DNA from: Lactiplantibacillus mudanjiangensis
GTDB lineage: Bacteria; Bacillota; Bacilli; Lactobacillales; Lactobacillaceae
Assembly: GCF_005405385.1 (NCBI RefSeq)
Contig: NZ_BJDY01000004.1
Location: 186,001 to 250,000, forward strand
Direction of reading: 5' to 3'
Length of the DNA: 64,000 nucleotides
Made by a program: the position numbers and the translations under genes. Below are positions 1 to 8,238 of this stretch, in pieces. Within the stretch, counting starts at the first letter, position 1; each line of letters starts with the position of its first letter. The notes below the pieces were generated by a model. The model was not told the origin of the DNA and made no database searches. It worked only from the letters and a program-made list of their open reading frames with translations.

Positions 1-1
1 T

Positions 2-310
2 GCAATTGCTCGGCAGATCAATGTTTTACTTGATTTAAAGTACATTGATCAAACGACGAATACTCATGATCGACGTATTAAGTACCTGTCATTGACCCCA
101 GATGGTTTACGTGTTGAACAAGCAATTGATGAAGCGTCCGAAAAACGATTCCACCAGTGGTTACAAGTTTATGGAGAACAACGTGCTGATGATACGTTAC
201 GCTATATTACGGATGCTGAAAAGAAAGCCACAGCGTTAGGGTTTAGCGGCTTTAGTGGGTTGCACGATAAGCGGAGTTCACATAAGACTTACAGTGATCC
301 TGAATTTTAA
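2..310 (+). CDS. MarR-family transcriptional regulator, C-terminal part (start outside window)
   Basis: The reading frame is open from the left edge of the window and ends at the TAA at 308-310. About 102 residues are visible. They include the MarR wing signature (DRRIKYLSLTPDG), in which the DRR pair normally contacts the DNA backbone, followed by the long dimerisation helices. The DNA-recognition helix lies upstream of the window, so ligand and regulon cannot be judged. The stop codon falls inside the 8-bp duplication made by the repeat element that follows, so insertion occurred exactly at the gene end. Its own terminator probably is the hairpin at 861-910, now separated by the element. 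Confidence 0.8.
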   Translation, partial: AIARQINVLLDLKYIDQTTNTHDRRIKYLSLTPDGLRVEQAIDEASEKRFHQWLQVYGEQRADDTLRYITDAEKKATALGFSGFSGLHDKRSSHKTYSDPEF

Positions 311-857
311 AAAACTAAAGGTTGAAAGTTAAGTATGACGGTAAAAGCTTTACTATAATTGACTTAAGTTATGCTAAATTGATCACCTACGCCAGTCAGC
401 GATTCTGCCGGCTGTGGGGATCGGTTCCAGCCGAAGTACGGGCTTCCACCTCGCTTTTGAGCCTAGTCAAAACCACTAGTCTCAAAAGTCGTCCACATCG
501 TAAAGTCCGGGGAAATCACCCGGACTAACGATATTTTCACAGCCAGCGCCATCACTGACTGGCTCCGGTTGTATTGCAACTACCAATTCACCATCATAAC
601 CGAGAGTGAGTCCACATTGAGCCTAGCCGTGGGAGGCTCTTAGCGATTTATCGCTTAGAGACTGGCGTTTTTGAAACACGGGTTTAGTAGTTCAAAACGA
701 CGGTTCAGACCGCTTTTTGGCTGAACCGGTCCGCCCACAGCATTCCGGCTCAAGGTAGGCGAACGGCAAGGTGGCAAGTATGACTAGTTTTGATCGATAA
801 ATGCCTATCATATCAACGATTATTGCTAAAAATAGCTTTCAACCTTTAGTTAAAAAA
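307..857 (+). mobile_element. Repeat family 1, copy A (MITE-like, full length)
   Basis: The element spans 315-849 (535 bp) and is bounded by inverted repeats CTAAAGGTTGAAAG and CTTTCAACCTTTAG. It is flanked by the direct repeat TTAAAAAA at 307-314 and 850-857, read as an 8-bp target site duplication. The inside is dense in hairpins: a CACCTAC/GTAGGTG closing pair, CTTTTGAG/CTCAAAAG, GTCCGGG/CCCGGAC, a CTTAGCGA/TCGCTTAG stem and GGTTCAG/CTGAACC. No transposase is present. The 68-codon open frame at 322-528 is not convincing as a protein. It is about as long as copy G at 48990-49528 and clearly alike over its whole length. Confidence 0.85.
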
Positions 858-860
858 GTA

Positions 861-910
861 AAAATAGCCAGTTAAACGCGGTTCGACCGACGTTTAACTG
901 GCTATTTTGT
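861..910. terminator. Bidirectional terminator
   Basis: A perfect 18-bp stem (861-878 with 891-908) has A-rich and T-rich arms on both sides, so it can stop transcription from either direction. It overlaps the stop codon of the DUF1361 gene (minus strand) and would also end the MarR transcript after it has read through repeat copy A. Confidence 0.85.
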
Positions 911-1558
911 TTGATCATTAGCGGCAGCTAGTGTCCAACGCCAGACAAGATAAAAGAGGAGTTGCAATCCCCAGATAATCAAGACAAACGCAAACATTTT
1001 TTCTGACCACATTTCAATTAATTGTTTAATAATGTATTGTGGCGTAATGAGTAAATAGATCGAATGTAACCGTAAAAAACGACCCACATAGACGCCGATA
1101 CTGGCAAATAAGAATAAACCACCACTAATTAGGCTACGTCCCCATGGGAGCTTAGCGAGATGCAACCGCCGTTGAATTTCTAAGGCGATTTGATCAACGC
1201 TGTATGTGCCGACTAAGACGGACACAAGCATTGGGCCAACTAAGTAAGCAAAATCGCGCCACATTGGCAGATCGAATCGCAATAGGCCGTTGATGCCATA
1301 AGGCTTTAATAAACTTAGGTGAAATAAGTCAGTCATCAAATACGGCGCATTGGGATAAAATAATAACCAAATGACCGCAATCAACCAAAATAATAAGGCT
1401 GATCGCCGCTTAGTTAACCAAAAGCTTAGTTCGATCGGAATATAAGCAAGGATGGTATTTAAGAGTAAAAAGGAAAACGATCCATGGATCGAAAGCGCTG
1501 CGAAGCCGATGAATACCCAGTAGATCAGGCGAAGCAGCCAGCGCTGTAAACTTGTCAT
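902..1558 (-). CDS. DUF1361 family membrane protein
   Basis: A 218-residue polytopic membrane protein with about six hydrophobic segments. The stretch WLLFYPNAPYLMTDL near residue 64 is the hallmark of DUF1361 (W-x-L-F-x-P-N-A-P-Y-x-x-T-D-L). The function of the family is not known. The gene is transcribed alone, convergent with the MarR gene and divergent from cdaA; the 180-bp gap to cdaA holds both promoters. The ATG at 1556-1558 opens directly on the first amphipathic/hydrophobic segment. Family assignment is firm because of the motif; any role (for example in envelope maintenance) would be a guess. Confidence 0.8.
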   Translation of the reverse strand: MTSLQRWLLRLIYWVFIGFAALSIHGSFSFLLLNTILAYIPIELSFWLTKRRSALLFWLIAVIWLLFYPNAPYLMTDLFHLSLLKPYGINGLLRFDLPMWRDFAYLVGPMLVSVLVGTYSVDQIALEIQRRLHLAKLPWGRSLISGGLFLFASIGVYVGRFLRLHSIYLLITPQYIIKQLIEMWSEKMFAFVLIIWGLQLLFYLVWRWTLAAANDQTK

Positions 1559-1697
1559 TTGATCACCACACTTTCACCACTATTTTACCAGAAATATTAT
1601 GTAATCTATATTAAATAAATATAACGTTAATATTTAGTGGATTTCCGCGTTAAATGGGGTAGGGGACTGGAATTCACTCAACGTTGACAAGTTAGCG

Positions 1698-1706
1698 TGC
1701 TATAAT
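1698..1706 (+). promoter_or_regulatory. Extended -10 promoter of cdaA operon
   Basis: TGC-TATAAT is a perfect extended -10 element, 35 bp upstream of the cdaA start. A TTGACA at 1684-1689 is too close (11 bp) to act as its -35 box, so the extended -10 probably compensates. A strong ribosome binding site (AAGGAGGGGG) precedes the ATG. Confidence 0.6.
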
Positions 1707-1740
1707 GTGAAAGTAAAACATTTTCATAAGGAGGGGGAGC

Positions 1741-2583
1741 ATGAGTTTCAATTGGACCGATTGGTTGACTTTGAGCAATTTTGTGCGGCTATTAGATATT
1801 TTAGTCGTCTGGTTTGTCATTTATGAACTAATCATCTTACTGCGTGGAACCAAGGCTGTCCAGTTATTCCGTGGCATTATTGTGATTGCGGTGGTCAAAA
1901 TTCTAAGCGTGTTCATTGGCTTGGATACCGTATCATGGATCATGGATCAAATTATTAATTGGGCGGTTATCGCCATGGTTATCATTTTCCAACCCGAAAT
2001 TCGTCGTGGCCTAGAACATCTTGGTCGTGGGTCGATGTTTGTACGTGGTAAACGGCAAAATGAAGACGAAGAACGCATGATTGCCGAACTTGATAAAGCT
2101 ATCCAATATATGGCTAAACGCCGGATTGGGGCCTTGATGTCGATTAAGATGGATACTGGTTTGGAAGATTATATTGAAACCGGGATTTCTCTGAATGCGG
2201 CAATTACTGGGGAACTATTAATAAATATTTTTATTCCCAATACCCCACTACATGATGGTGCAGTTATCATTCAAGATAATGAAATTAAAGTGGCAGCGGC
2301 GTATTTACCATTATCAGAAAGTAATTTAATTCCAAAAGAACTCGGAACTAGACATCGGGCAGCGGTCGGGATTAGTGAAGTGACTGATGCTTTGACGATT
2401 GTTATTTCCGAAGAAACTGGGGAAGTCTCCATTACTAAAGATAATGAGTTGATGCGTGGCATGACTCAAGAAAATTATTTACGTTACTTCCGGCAAGTGT
2501 TACTCACACCAGAAGAGTCGACTCACCAAAATGTCTTTCAAAGTTGGTTCGGTCGAATCTTCGGAGGGGGGCCGCGTAAATGA
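1741..2583 (+). CDS. cdaA: Diadenylate cyclase CdaA
   Basis: A membrane-bound DisA_N (DAC domain) enzyme that condenses two ATP into c-di-AMP, the essential second messenger for potassium, osmolyte and cell-wall homeostasis in Firmicutes. The 280 residues match the usual CdaA length: three N-terminal transmembrane helices (about residues 10-85), a short coiled linker, then the DAC domain with the catalytic DGA motif (about residues 172-174) and RHR motif (about 204-206), both intact. It is the first gene of cdaA-cdaR-glmM; the ATGA overlap with cdaR indicates translational coupling. The start is supported by a very strong Shine-Dalgarno. Formerly called dacA or ybbP. Confidence 0.97.
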   Translation: MSFNWTDWLTLSNFVRLLDILVVWFVIYELIILLRGTKAVQLFRGIIVIAVVKILSVFIGLDTVSWIMDQIINWAVIAMVIIFQPEIRRGLEHLGRGSMFVRGKRQNEDEERMIAELDKAIQYMAKRRIGALMSIKMDTGLEDYIETGISLNAAITGELLINIFIPNTPLHDGAVIIQDNEIKVAAAYLPLSESNLIPKELGTRHRAAVGISEVTDALTIVISEETGEVSITKDNELMRGMTQENYLRYFRQVLLTPEESTHQNVFQSWFGRIFGGGPRK

Positions 2584-3557
2584 AAAAATTTATGAACAGC
2601 AATTGGTCACTACGGTTATTGGCCCTGCTATGTGCGTTGGCGTTGTTTGCGTACGTCAATAGTAGTAAGACGACACATACGAGTAGTTTATTGACGAATA
2701 GTGTGAATTCAACTTCAACTAACTCCAATCGAACGGTCACGATCAGTGCGCCGTTGGAATTGAACGTCAATAGCACTAAATATTTTGTGACGGGTTATCC
2801 AGAAAATATTAAGGTGAAAATTACCGGGCCAGCGGCGTTGGTGACGACAACGGCTAATACGCAAAACTTTAAAGTTTATGCAAACTTATCCGGTTTGTCA
2901 GTTGGCAAACACAGCGTTAAAGTCCAAGTGGATGGGTTGAATAAAGAGTTGAGTTATTCCTTGAATCAAAAGTATATTCATGTCAATATTCAACCTCGGC
3001 GAACAGCCAATTACAAAGTGACGGCTGACTTTAACCATACCAACGTGGCGTCTGGCTATGAAGTGGGGACGGCTCGTTTAGGAACGTCGTCCGTGAAGGT
3101 CACTGGGGCTGTTAATGAAGTTAGCAAAGTTGCTAAAGTTGTGGCTGTCGTCAATACTGACAAGAATTTGACGAAGTCGGTGAACCAACAAGCAATGATT
3201 GAAGCACTAGATGCTAACGGCCAAACCTTGAATGTGGTCTTGACGCCATCGACAACTTCCGTGTATATTCCCATTAAGCAAGCAACTGCTAAGAAGAAGC
3301 TAGCCGTTGATCTCAAAGCCAGTGGTAAGACGGAAGCTGATACCAGTTACTCATTCTCGACAACCACGAGTTCAGTAACTGTGACGGGGACTAAGGCGGC
3401 GTTGGCGAAGTTGAGTAAATTACCAGTTGATGTTGATGTGACTGATGTGACGAAGACAACCACGAAAACGGTTGATTTGTCGACTAGTGATGAAGATGGG
3501 GTTACTGCGGTCAGTCCATCTTCGATTAAGGTAAAGATTACCGTTAAAAGCAATTGA
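2580..3557 (+). CDS. cdaR: CdaA regulator CdaR (YbbR-domain protein)
   Basis: A 325-residue extracytoplasmic regulator of the diadenylate cyclase. One N-terminal transmembrane helix (about residues 8-26) is followed by tandem YbbR domains rich in Val/Thr beta strands outside the membrane. In relatives CdaR binds CdaA and tunes c-di-AMP output, and CdaA also contacts GlmM. The start ATG overlaps the cdaA stop (ATGA), and glmM follows after 25 bp, so all three proteins come from one message. The sequence is strongly Thr/Lys/Val-biased, as is usual for this fast-evolving family; identity rests on the domain pattern plus operon context. Confidence 0.93.
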   Translation: MKKFMNSNWSLRLLALLCALALFAYVNSSKTTHTSSLLTNSVNSTSTNSNRTVTISAPLELNVNSTKYFVTGYPENIKVKITGPAALVTTTANTQNFKVYANLSGLSVGKHSVKVQVDGLNKELSYSLNQKYIHVNIQPRRTANYKVTADFNHTNVASGYEVGTARLGTSSVKVTGAVNEVSKVAKVVAVVNTDKNLTKSVNQQAMIEALDANGQTLNVVLTPSTTSVYIPIKQATAKKKLAVDLKASGKTEADTSYSFSTTTSSVTVTGTKAALAKLSKLPVDVDVTDVTKTTTKTVDLSTSDEDGVTAVSPSSIKVKITVKSN

Positions 3558-3582
3558 AAATTTGAAATGAGGTAAACAAATA

Positions 3583-4938
3583 ATGAAATATTTCGGTACT
3601 GATGGTGTTCGTGGGATTGCAAACTCAGGCTTAACGCCAGAACTCGCTTTTCGCTTGGGTCGTGCGGGTGGTTATGTTTTAACTGAACATGCTGAAAATA
3701 AAACTACTCAACCACGGGTTTTAGTGGCACGTGATACGCGAATTTCTGGGCAAATGCTTGAAGAAGCGTTAGTAGCTGGTTTGTTATCTGCTGGGATTGA
3801 AGTATTGCGCTTAGGCGTGATTACGACGCCTGGGGTTGCTTATTTGGTTCGGATTCAAGATGCTGATGCTGGGGTCATGATTTCGGCTTCACATAACCCA
3901 GCGGAAGATAACGGAATCAAGTTCTTTGGTGGCGACGGCTTTAAGTTGTCAGATGCTAAAGAAGAAGAAATTGAAGAATTGCTTGAAAAACCAACCGATG
4001 ACTTACCGCGTCCAGCTGCCGAAGGGTTAGGAACCGTTGCTGACTTCCCAGAAGGAAACTTAAAGTATGCCCAATTCTTGGAACAAACGATTCCCGATGA
4101 TTTAAGTGGCGTTCATTTGGCTGTCGATGGTGCTAATGGCTCAACGAGTAACTTAGTGTCACGGATCTTTGCTGATTTAAACGTCGATTTTGACACAATG
4201 GCAACGTCACCTGATGGTTTGAATATCAATAAAGGTGTCGGGTCAACTCACCCAGAAGCTTTAGCTAAATTTGTGGTCGAAAAAGGTGCCCAAGTTGGGT
4301 TAGCCTTTGATGGTGATGGGGACCGTTGTATCGCAGTTGATGAATTAGGAAATGTCATTGATGGCGATAAAATTATGTATATCTGTGGGAAGTTCTTAGC
4401 CGAACGTGGCAAGTTAAAACAAGATACAGTTGTCACGACGGTGATGAGTAATATCGGTTTATACAAAGCTTTAGAAGCAGCTGGCTTGCACAGTGAACAA
4501 ACGCAAGTTGGGGACCGCTATGTGGTTGAAGAAATGTTGAAAGACGGCTTCAACTTAGGTGGCGAACAATCTGGTCACGTGGTCTTCTTAGACTTCAATA
4601 CAACTGGTGATGGGATGTTAACTGGGATTCAATTGTTACATGTCATGAAAGAAACGGGTAAGAAATTATCTGAATTGGCTGGTGAAGTCACAACTTATCC
4701 ACAGAAGTTAGTGAACGTGAAAGTTCAAGATAAGAAGGCTGCCTTAGACAACCAAGCTATTAAAGACGTTATTAGTGACGTTGAAGGCGAAATGGCTGGC
4801 GATGGTCGCGTCTTAGTTCGGCCTTCTGGGACCCAAGATTTATTGCGGGTTATGGCAGAAGCGAAGACTAACGAATTAGTTAATGCTTATGTTGATCGGA
4901 TCGTTGACGTGGTTAAATCTGAAGTTGGCGTCGATTAA
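3583..4938 (+). CDS. glmM: Phosphoglucosamine mutase GlmM
   Basis: Interconverts glucosamine-6-P and glucosamine-1-P on the way to UDP-GlcNAc for peptidoglycan and teichoic acids. The 451 residues have the expected alpha-D-phosphohexomutase layout: the phospho-serine loop ISASHNP (Ser near residue 103), the magnesium loop FDGDGDR, the sugar loop GEQSGH and the C-terminal phosphate loop RPSGT. After RPSGT the sequence reads QD rather than the more common EP. An AGG-type ribosome binding site (ATGAGG) precedes the ATG. It is the last gene of the cdaA operon and is closed by a terminator. The next pathway gene in reverse order, glmS, lies 0.5 kb downstream under separate riboswitch control. Confidence 0.97.
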   Translation: MKYFGTDGVRGIANSGLTPELAFRLGRAGGYVLTEHAENKTTQPRVLVARDTRISGQMLEEALVAGLLSAGIEVLRLGVITTPGVAYLVRIQDADAGVMISASHNPAEDNGIKFFGGDGFKLSDAKEEEIEELLEKPTDDLPRPAAEGLGTVADFPEGNLKYAQFLEQTIPDDLSGVHLAVDGANGSTSNLVSRIFADLNVDFDTMATSPDGLNINKGVGSTHPEALAKFVVEKGAQVGLAFDGDGDRCIAVDELGNVIDGDKIMYICGKFLAERGKLKQDTVVTTVMSNIGLYKALEAAGLHSEQTQVGDRYVVEEMLKDGFNLGGEQSGHVVFLDFNTTGDGMLTGIQLLHVMKETGKKLSELAGEVTTYPQKLVNVKVQDKKAALDNQAIKDVISDVEGEMAGDGRVLVRPSGTQDLLRVMAEAKTNELVNAYVDRIVDVVKSEVGVD

Positions 4939-4959
4939 TTAATCGTTCATAAAATATTA

Positions 4960-4991
4960 GCGTACTGGCAAGTTTGCCGGTGCGCTTTTTT
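4960..4991 (+). terminator. Terminator of cdaA-cdaR-glmM
   Basis: A 12-bp GC-rich hairpin (GCGTACTGGCAA with TTGCCGGTGCGC) is followed by six T residues. It separates glmM from the glmS leader. Confidence 0.85.
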
Positions 4992-5005
4992 GTTTAACTC
5001 AACCA

Positions 5006-5104
5006 TTGAACTTAACCAATGTCGCGCTAATTAGTTTTACTTTGGAAATTATCCTGATTATCGGTGGCATCATTGTCGTGTTCAAGCCGCGTGATTGGGC
5101 CTAA
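5006..5104 (+). CDS. Possible 32-residue membrane peptide or gene remnant
   Basis: A TTG-initiated frame of 32 codons between the glmM terminator and the glmS promoter encodes a hydrophobic helix (EIILIIGGIIVVF) followed by KPRDWA. I see no ribosome binding site ahead of the TTG, so it may be the tail of a lost membrane-protein gene rather than an active gene. It is listed because the hydrophobic pattern is protein-like and nothing else explains this stretch. Confidence 0.25.
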   Translation: MNLTNVALISFTLEIILIIGGIIVVFKPRDWA

Positions 5105-5133
5105 TGCGTGTAAGTGTTAGTGAGTTGTTTGAA

Positions 5134-5165
5134 TTGGTATACTCCTGATAAATAATATATACCAA
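5134..5165. promoter_or_regulatory. Inverted repeat upstream of glmS promoter, candidate operator
   Basis: TTGGTATA (5134-5141) and TATACCAA (5158-5165) form an 8-bp inverted repeat with a 16-bp spacer just upstream of the -35 box. A third TATACCAA lies at 5225-5232 in the leader. GntR/HutC-type regulators such as NagR recognise TGGTATA-ACCA type half sites, so control by an amino-sugar regulator is plausible. This is an inference; no such regulator is in the window. Confidence 0.4.
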
Positions 5166-5176
5166 TATAAAATGTG

Positions 5177-5205
5177 TTGACATTTATCGATAGTAACGTT
5201 AAAGT
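5177..5205 (+). promoter_or_regulatory. glmS promoter
   Basis: A consensus TTGACA (5177-5182) stands 17 bp ahead of a weaker TAAAGT (5200-5205). Transcription would begin near 5212 and give a leader of about 235 nt containing the ribozyme. Confidence 0.6.
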
Positions 5206-5270
5206 ATTACTGTTTCTAGGAAATATACCAATCGGAGGAAAAAGACGACCAATACTTAATTGGTTAAATC

Positions 5271-5415
5271 GGAATAGCGCCAGGACTTTAGATTCTAAAG
5301 TTGACGAGGATGATGTTTATCGACAATCGACGGGTGACATCAGGGACTGCACTCTACAGGTCAATTACAAAAACTAGTCGTGAGATTAGTGACAGATATA
5401 TTGACCACGCAGCTA
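5271..5415 (+). ncRNA. glmS ribozyme/riboswitch
   Basis: The leader of glmS contains the conserved glmS catalytic core. Landmarks are the AGCGCCAGGACTT start, the P2 helix (ACTTTAGA/TTCTAAAGT), the invariant GTTGACGAGGATG block, and the TTTATCGA and GACGGGTGAC segments of the double-pseudoknot core, then peripheral helices up to about 5415. By homology, self-cleavage uses glucosamine-6-phosphate as cofactor and would occur between A5276 and G5277. Cleavage destabilises the glmS message, giving product feedback on UDP-GlcNAc synthesis. The end coordinate is approximate because the outer helices vary. Confidence 0.93.
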
Positions 5416-5447
5416 GAAACAATTCAAATACAAAGGATGATTAACTT

Positions 5448-7265
5448 ATGTGTGGAATTGTCGGCGTTACAGGTAAAGATAGTGCAGTATCGATTTTATT
5501 GAATGGTTTGGAAAAGTTGGAATACCGTGGTTACGATTCAGCGGGTATTTATGTGAATGACCAAGATGGCCAAGATTACTTGGTTAAAGAAAAAGGTCGG
5601 ATTGATGATTTACGTAAAGAAGTCGGTGCTAATGTGCATGGGACGACTGGGATTGGGCATACTCGTTGGGCTACTCATGGTGAACCAAGTGTAGCTAATG
5701 CGCATCCCCAAGTTTCCGCTGACGGTCGTTTCTATTTGGTACACAACGGTGTAATCGAAAACTTCCAAGACTTAAAAGCAGAATACTTAAGTGATGTTGA
5801 ATTCACTTCACAAACAGATACTGAAGTGATTGTGCAATTAGTCGACCGTTTTGTGACTAAAGAAGGTTTAGACACCTTAGCTGCTTTCCGGAAGACGTTA
5901 AGTCTATTAGGCCATTCATCTTATGGGTTCTTGCTAATGGACAAGACTGATCCAGATACATTGTATGTTGCTAAGAACAAGAGTCCGTTATTAATCGGGG
6001 TCGGCGATGGCTTCCATGTGGTTTGTTCTGATAGTTTAGCGATGTTAGATCAAACGAAAGACTTTTTGGAACTCCATGATGGTGAAATTGTGGTCGTTAA
6101 ACCTAACGAACTTAAAATCACTGATCAACAAGGTAACGCGGTTCAACGCGATACGTTCCATGTGGATATCGATGCGGCCCAAGCTGATAAGGGGACTTAT
6201 CCTTTCTACATGTTAAAAGAAATTGACGAACAACCTAATGTGATGCGGAAATTGGCCCAGGTTTACTTAAACGATGCGGGTGACCCGGTCATTAATACCG
6301 ACTTGTTGGCAGCTTTAAAAGCGGCTGATCGGTTATATGTTGTGGCGGCTGGGACAAGTTATCATGCTGGTTTGGTCGGAGCTAAGTTATTTGAATCCTT
6401 AGCTAGTGTGCCAACTGAAGTGCATGTTTCTTCTGAATTCGCGTACAACCAACCATTATTATCTGAAAAACCATTCTTTATCTTCTTAACGCAATCAGGT
6501 GAAACCGCCGATAGCCGTGAAGTCTTATTGAATGTCAACGAACAAAAATTCCCAAGTTTGACGATTACAAATGTGCCAAACTCGACGTTATCACGTGAAG
6601 CAACTTACACGTTATTACTACATGCTGGTCCTGAAATTGCCGTAGCGTCAACCAAAGCTTATACCGCTCAAATTGCATTACAAGCCATTTTAGCCAAAGC
6701 TCTAGGTCAAGCTAAGCAACAGTCTGGAGCCAATGCCTTTGATGTGAAACAACAATTGGCCTTGGTTGCCAATGGGATGCAAGCCTTAGTTGATGAAAAA
6801 GATACTTTTGATCAATTGGCTAAAGCCGACCTATTACACACGCCTAACACGTTCTATATTGGTCGGGGCTTAGATTATGCGGTCTCATTAGAAACGGCCT
6901 TGAAGCTTAAGGAAATCTCTTATGTGCAAGCAGAAGGGTTTGCTTCTGGTGAATTGAAGCATGGGACGATTGCGTTAATCGAAAAAGATACGCCAGTTAT
7001 TGGGATTATTACCCAAGCGAATACAGCTGGATTAACCCGTTCAAACTTACAAGAAGTCTCAGCGCGTGGTGCTAAGACCATTACAATTGTGACTGATGCG
7101 TTAGCTAAAAATGACGATACGATTGTCTTACCAACAGTTGATGAACGGATGACCCCATTGTTGAGTGTTGTCCCTGGTCAATTACTGGCTTACTACACCA
7201 GTTTGAATAAAGGCTTAGATGTTGATAAACCACGGAACTTGGCCAAGAGTGTGACGGTTGAATAA
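5448..7265 (+). CDS. glmS: Glutamine-fructose-6-phosphate aminotransferase GlmS
   Basis: Makes glucosamine-6-P from fructose-6-P and glutamine, the committed step to amino sugars. The 605 residues comprise an N-terminal class II glutamine amidotransferase domain with the catalytic Cys directly after Met (MCGIVGV), then two SIS sugar-isomerase domains (TSYHAG, TQSGETADSR) and the conserved C-terminal end KSVTVE. An AAAGGATG ribosome binding site precedes the ATG. It is monocistronic between the ribozyme leader and a strong terminator. Expression should fall when glucosamine-6-P accumulates, through ribozyme cleavage. Confidence 0.98.
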   Translation: MCGIVGVTGKDSAVSILLNGLEKLEYRGYDSAGIYVNDQDGQDYLVKEKGRIDDLRKEVGANVHGTTGIGHTRWATHGEPSVANAHPQVSADGRFYLVHNGVIENFQDLKAEYLSDVEFTSQTDTEVIVQLVDRFVTKEGLDTLAAFRKTLSLLGHSSYGFLLMDKTDPDTLYVAKNKSPLLIGVGDGFHVVCSDSLAMLDQTKDFLELHDGEIVVVKPNELKITDQQGNAVQRDTFHVDIDAAQADKGTYPFYMLKEIDEQPNVMRKLAQVYLNDAGDPVINTDLLAALKAADRLYVVAAGTSYHAGLVGAKLFESLASVPTEVHVSSEFAYNQPLLSEKPFFIFLTQSGETADSREVLLNVNEQKFPSLTITNVPNSTLSREATYTLLLHAGPEIAVASTKAYTAQIALQAILAKALGQAKQQSGANAFDVKQQLALVANGMQALVDEKDTFDQLAKADLLHTPNTFYIGRGLDYAVSLETALKLKEISYVQAEGFASGELKHGTIALIEKDTPVIGIITQANTAGLTRSNLQEVSARGAKTITIVTDALAKNDDTIVLPTVDERMTPLLSVVPGQLLAYYTSLNKGLDVDKPRNLAKSVTVE

Positions 7266-7313
7266 TTAGGTTAAGCTAGACGGTGTTAGTGTGGGGACCA
7301 CGTCTAGTGTGAG

Positions 7314-7350
7314 AAAAAGAATCATCGTGTATAGCGATGATTCTTTTTTT
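7314..7350 (+). terminator. glmS terminator
   Basis: AGAATCATCG pairs with CGATGATTCT over a short loop, followed by eight T residues. A second weaker hairpin (CTAGACG/CGTCTAG) lies just upstream at about 7276-7306. Confidence 0.85.
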
Positions 7351-7392
7351 GGCGCATAATAGAAAGGTAATTTGGAATGAGGAGTGGACTAA

Positions 7393-8199
7393 GTGGCAAT
7401 TAAATTAATCGCAACTGACCTGAATGGCACGTTGCTCCATGGTGATCAGCACTATAATCGCCCATTACTACAACAAGTCTTAGCGCTTTTGCGCGATCGA
7501 GATATTCAATTGGTTTTGTCATCAGGCAACCAATACGAACATTTAAAACAATTGTTTGCGGGCATGCCGAATGACCATTTGACGATGATTGCTGAAAATG
7601 GCGCCTCGATTTTTAAACAAGATCAACAACTATTTGATGGTAGCTTGTCAACCGAGCAGTTGCATCAATTTGTGACCGTTGATCGTCTACAACCAATATT
7701 CAAACACGCCTATCTTATTTTGGTGGGTGCCCATGGTTCGTATACGGAAGTGGGCGCGCCACAAGCGTTATTGGATGCGGCGACTAAATTTTATGATCAG
7801 TTGCAACAGGTTCCAAGCTTAACGCAAGTAGATGACACGATTAAAAAGATTAGCGTCTCGACGACCCCAGCTAAGGCAGCTGAGCTCGTTCGTGAGTTGA
7901 ATACTTATTTTGCTGGTCGCTTACAGGCTCATGATAGCGGCTATGGGGTAATTGACTTGGTAAATGCGGGTGTTGGCAAATTGCCAGCAGTTCAGTGGTT
8001 AATGCAGCAATGGCAGATCACAGCCGATGAAGTCATGGCGTTTGGCGATGGCGATAACGATGGACCATTATTACAGTTTGCGACGCACAGTTATGCCATG
8101 TTAAATGCGCCTGAAAAGATTCAAGCGCTGGCGGCTAATGTCACCGAGTTAGATAACGAACATGATGGTGTTTTGGAGACCATTCAAAGAGTATTGTAA
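7393..8199 (+). CDS. Cof-type HAD-family hydrolase with altered motif I
   Basis: A 268-residue Cof/IIB-type HAD phosphatase, normally acting on sugar phosphates or similar small phospho-metabolites in the cytosol. A C2 cap and the C-terminal motif GDGDNDGPLL (Mg-binding aspartates) are present. Motif I reads DLNGTLL instead of DxDGT: the nucleophile Asp9 is kept but the usual general acid/base Asp is Asn11. This could lower phosphatase turnover or change its use. The start is a GTG preceded by GAGGAG. It stands alone between two terminators. Paralogues with other motif I variants exist, so inactivity is not proven. Confidence 0.85.
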   Translation: MAIKLIATDLNGTLLHGDQHYNRPLLQQVLALLRDRDIQLVLSSGNQYEHLKQLFAGMPNDHLTMIAENGASIFKQDQQLFDGSLSTEQLHQFVTVDRLQPIFKHAYLILVGAHGSYTEVGAPQALLDAATKFYDQLQQVPSLTQVDDTIKKISVSTTPAKAAELVRELNTYFAGRLQAHDSGYGVIDLVNAGVGKLPAVQWLMQQWQITADEVMAFGDGDNDGPLLQFATHSYAMLNAPEKIQALAANVTELDNEHDGVLETIQRVL

Positions 8200-8202
8200 T
8201 TA

Positions 8203-8238
8203 AAAAGATCGCTGCCAATTAGGCGGCGATCTTTTTTT
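8203..8238. terminator. Bidirectional terminator
   Basis: AAGATCGC-C and G-GCGATCTT arms with flanking A and T tracts lie between the convergent HAD and TetR genes. Confidence 0.8.

Noticed and set aside
322-528. A 68-residue open frame, repeated at 48997-49203
   Set aside because: Both frames lie at the same place in the repeat element and start inside its terminal repeat. Between the two copies many base differences change amino acids, and the frame is not kept in other copies, so selection is on structure, not on a protein.
5174-5377. A 67-residue open frame ahead of glmS
   Set aside because: It lies over the promoter and the glmS ribozyme core, whose conserved bases explain this sequence.
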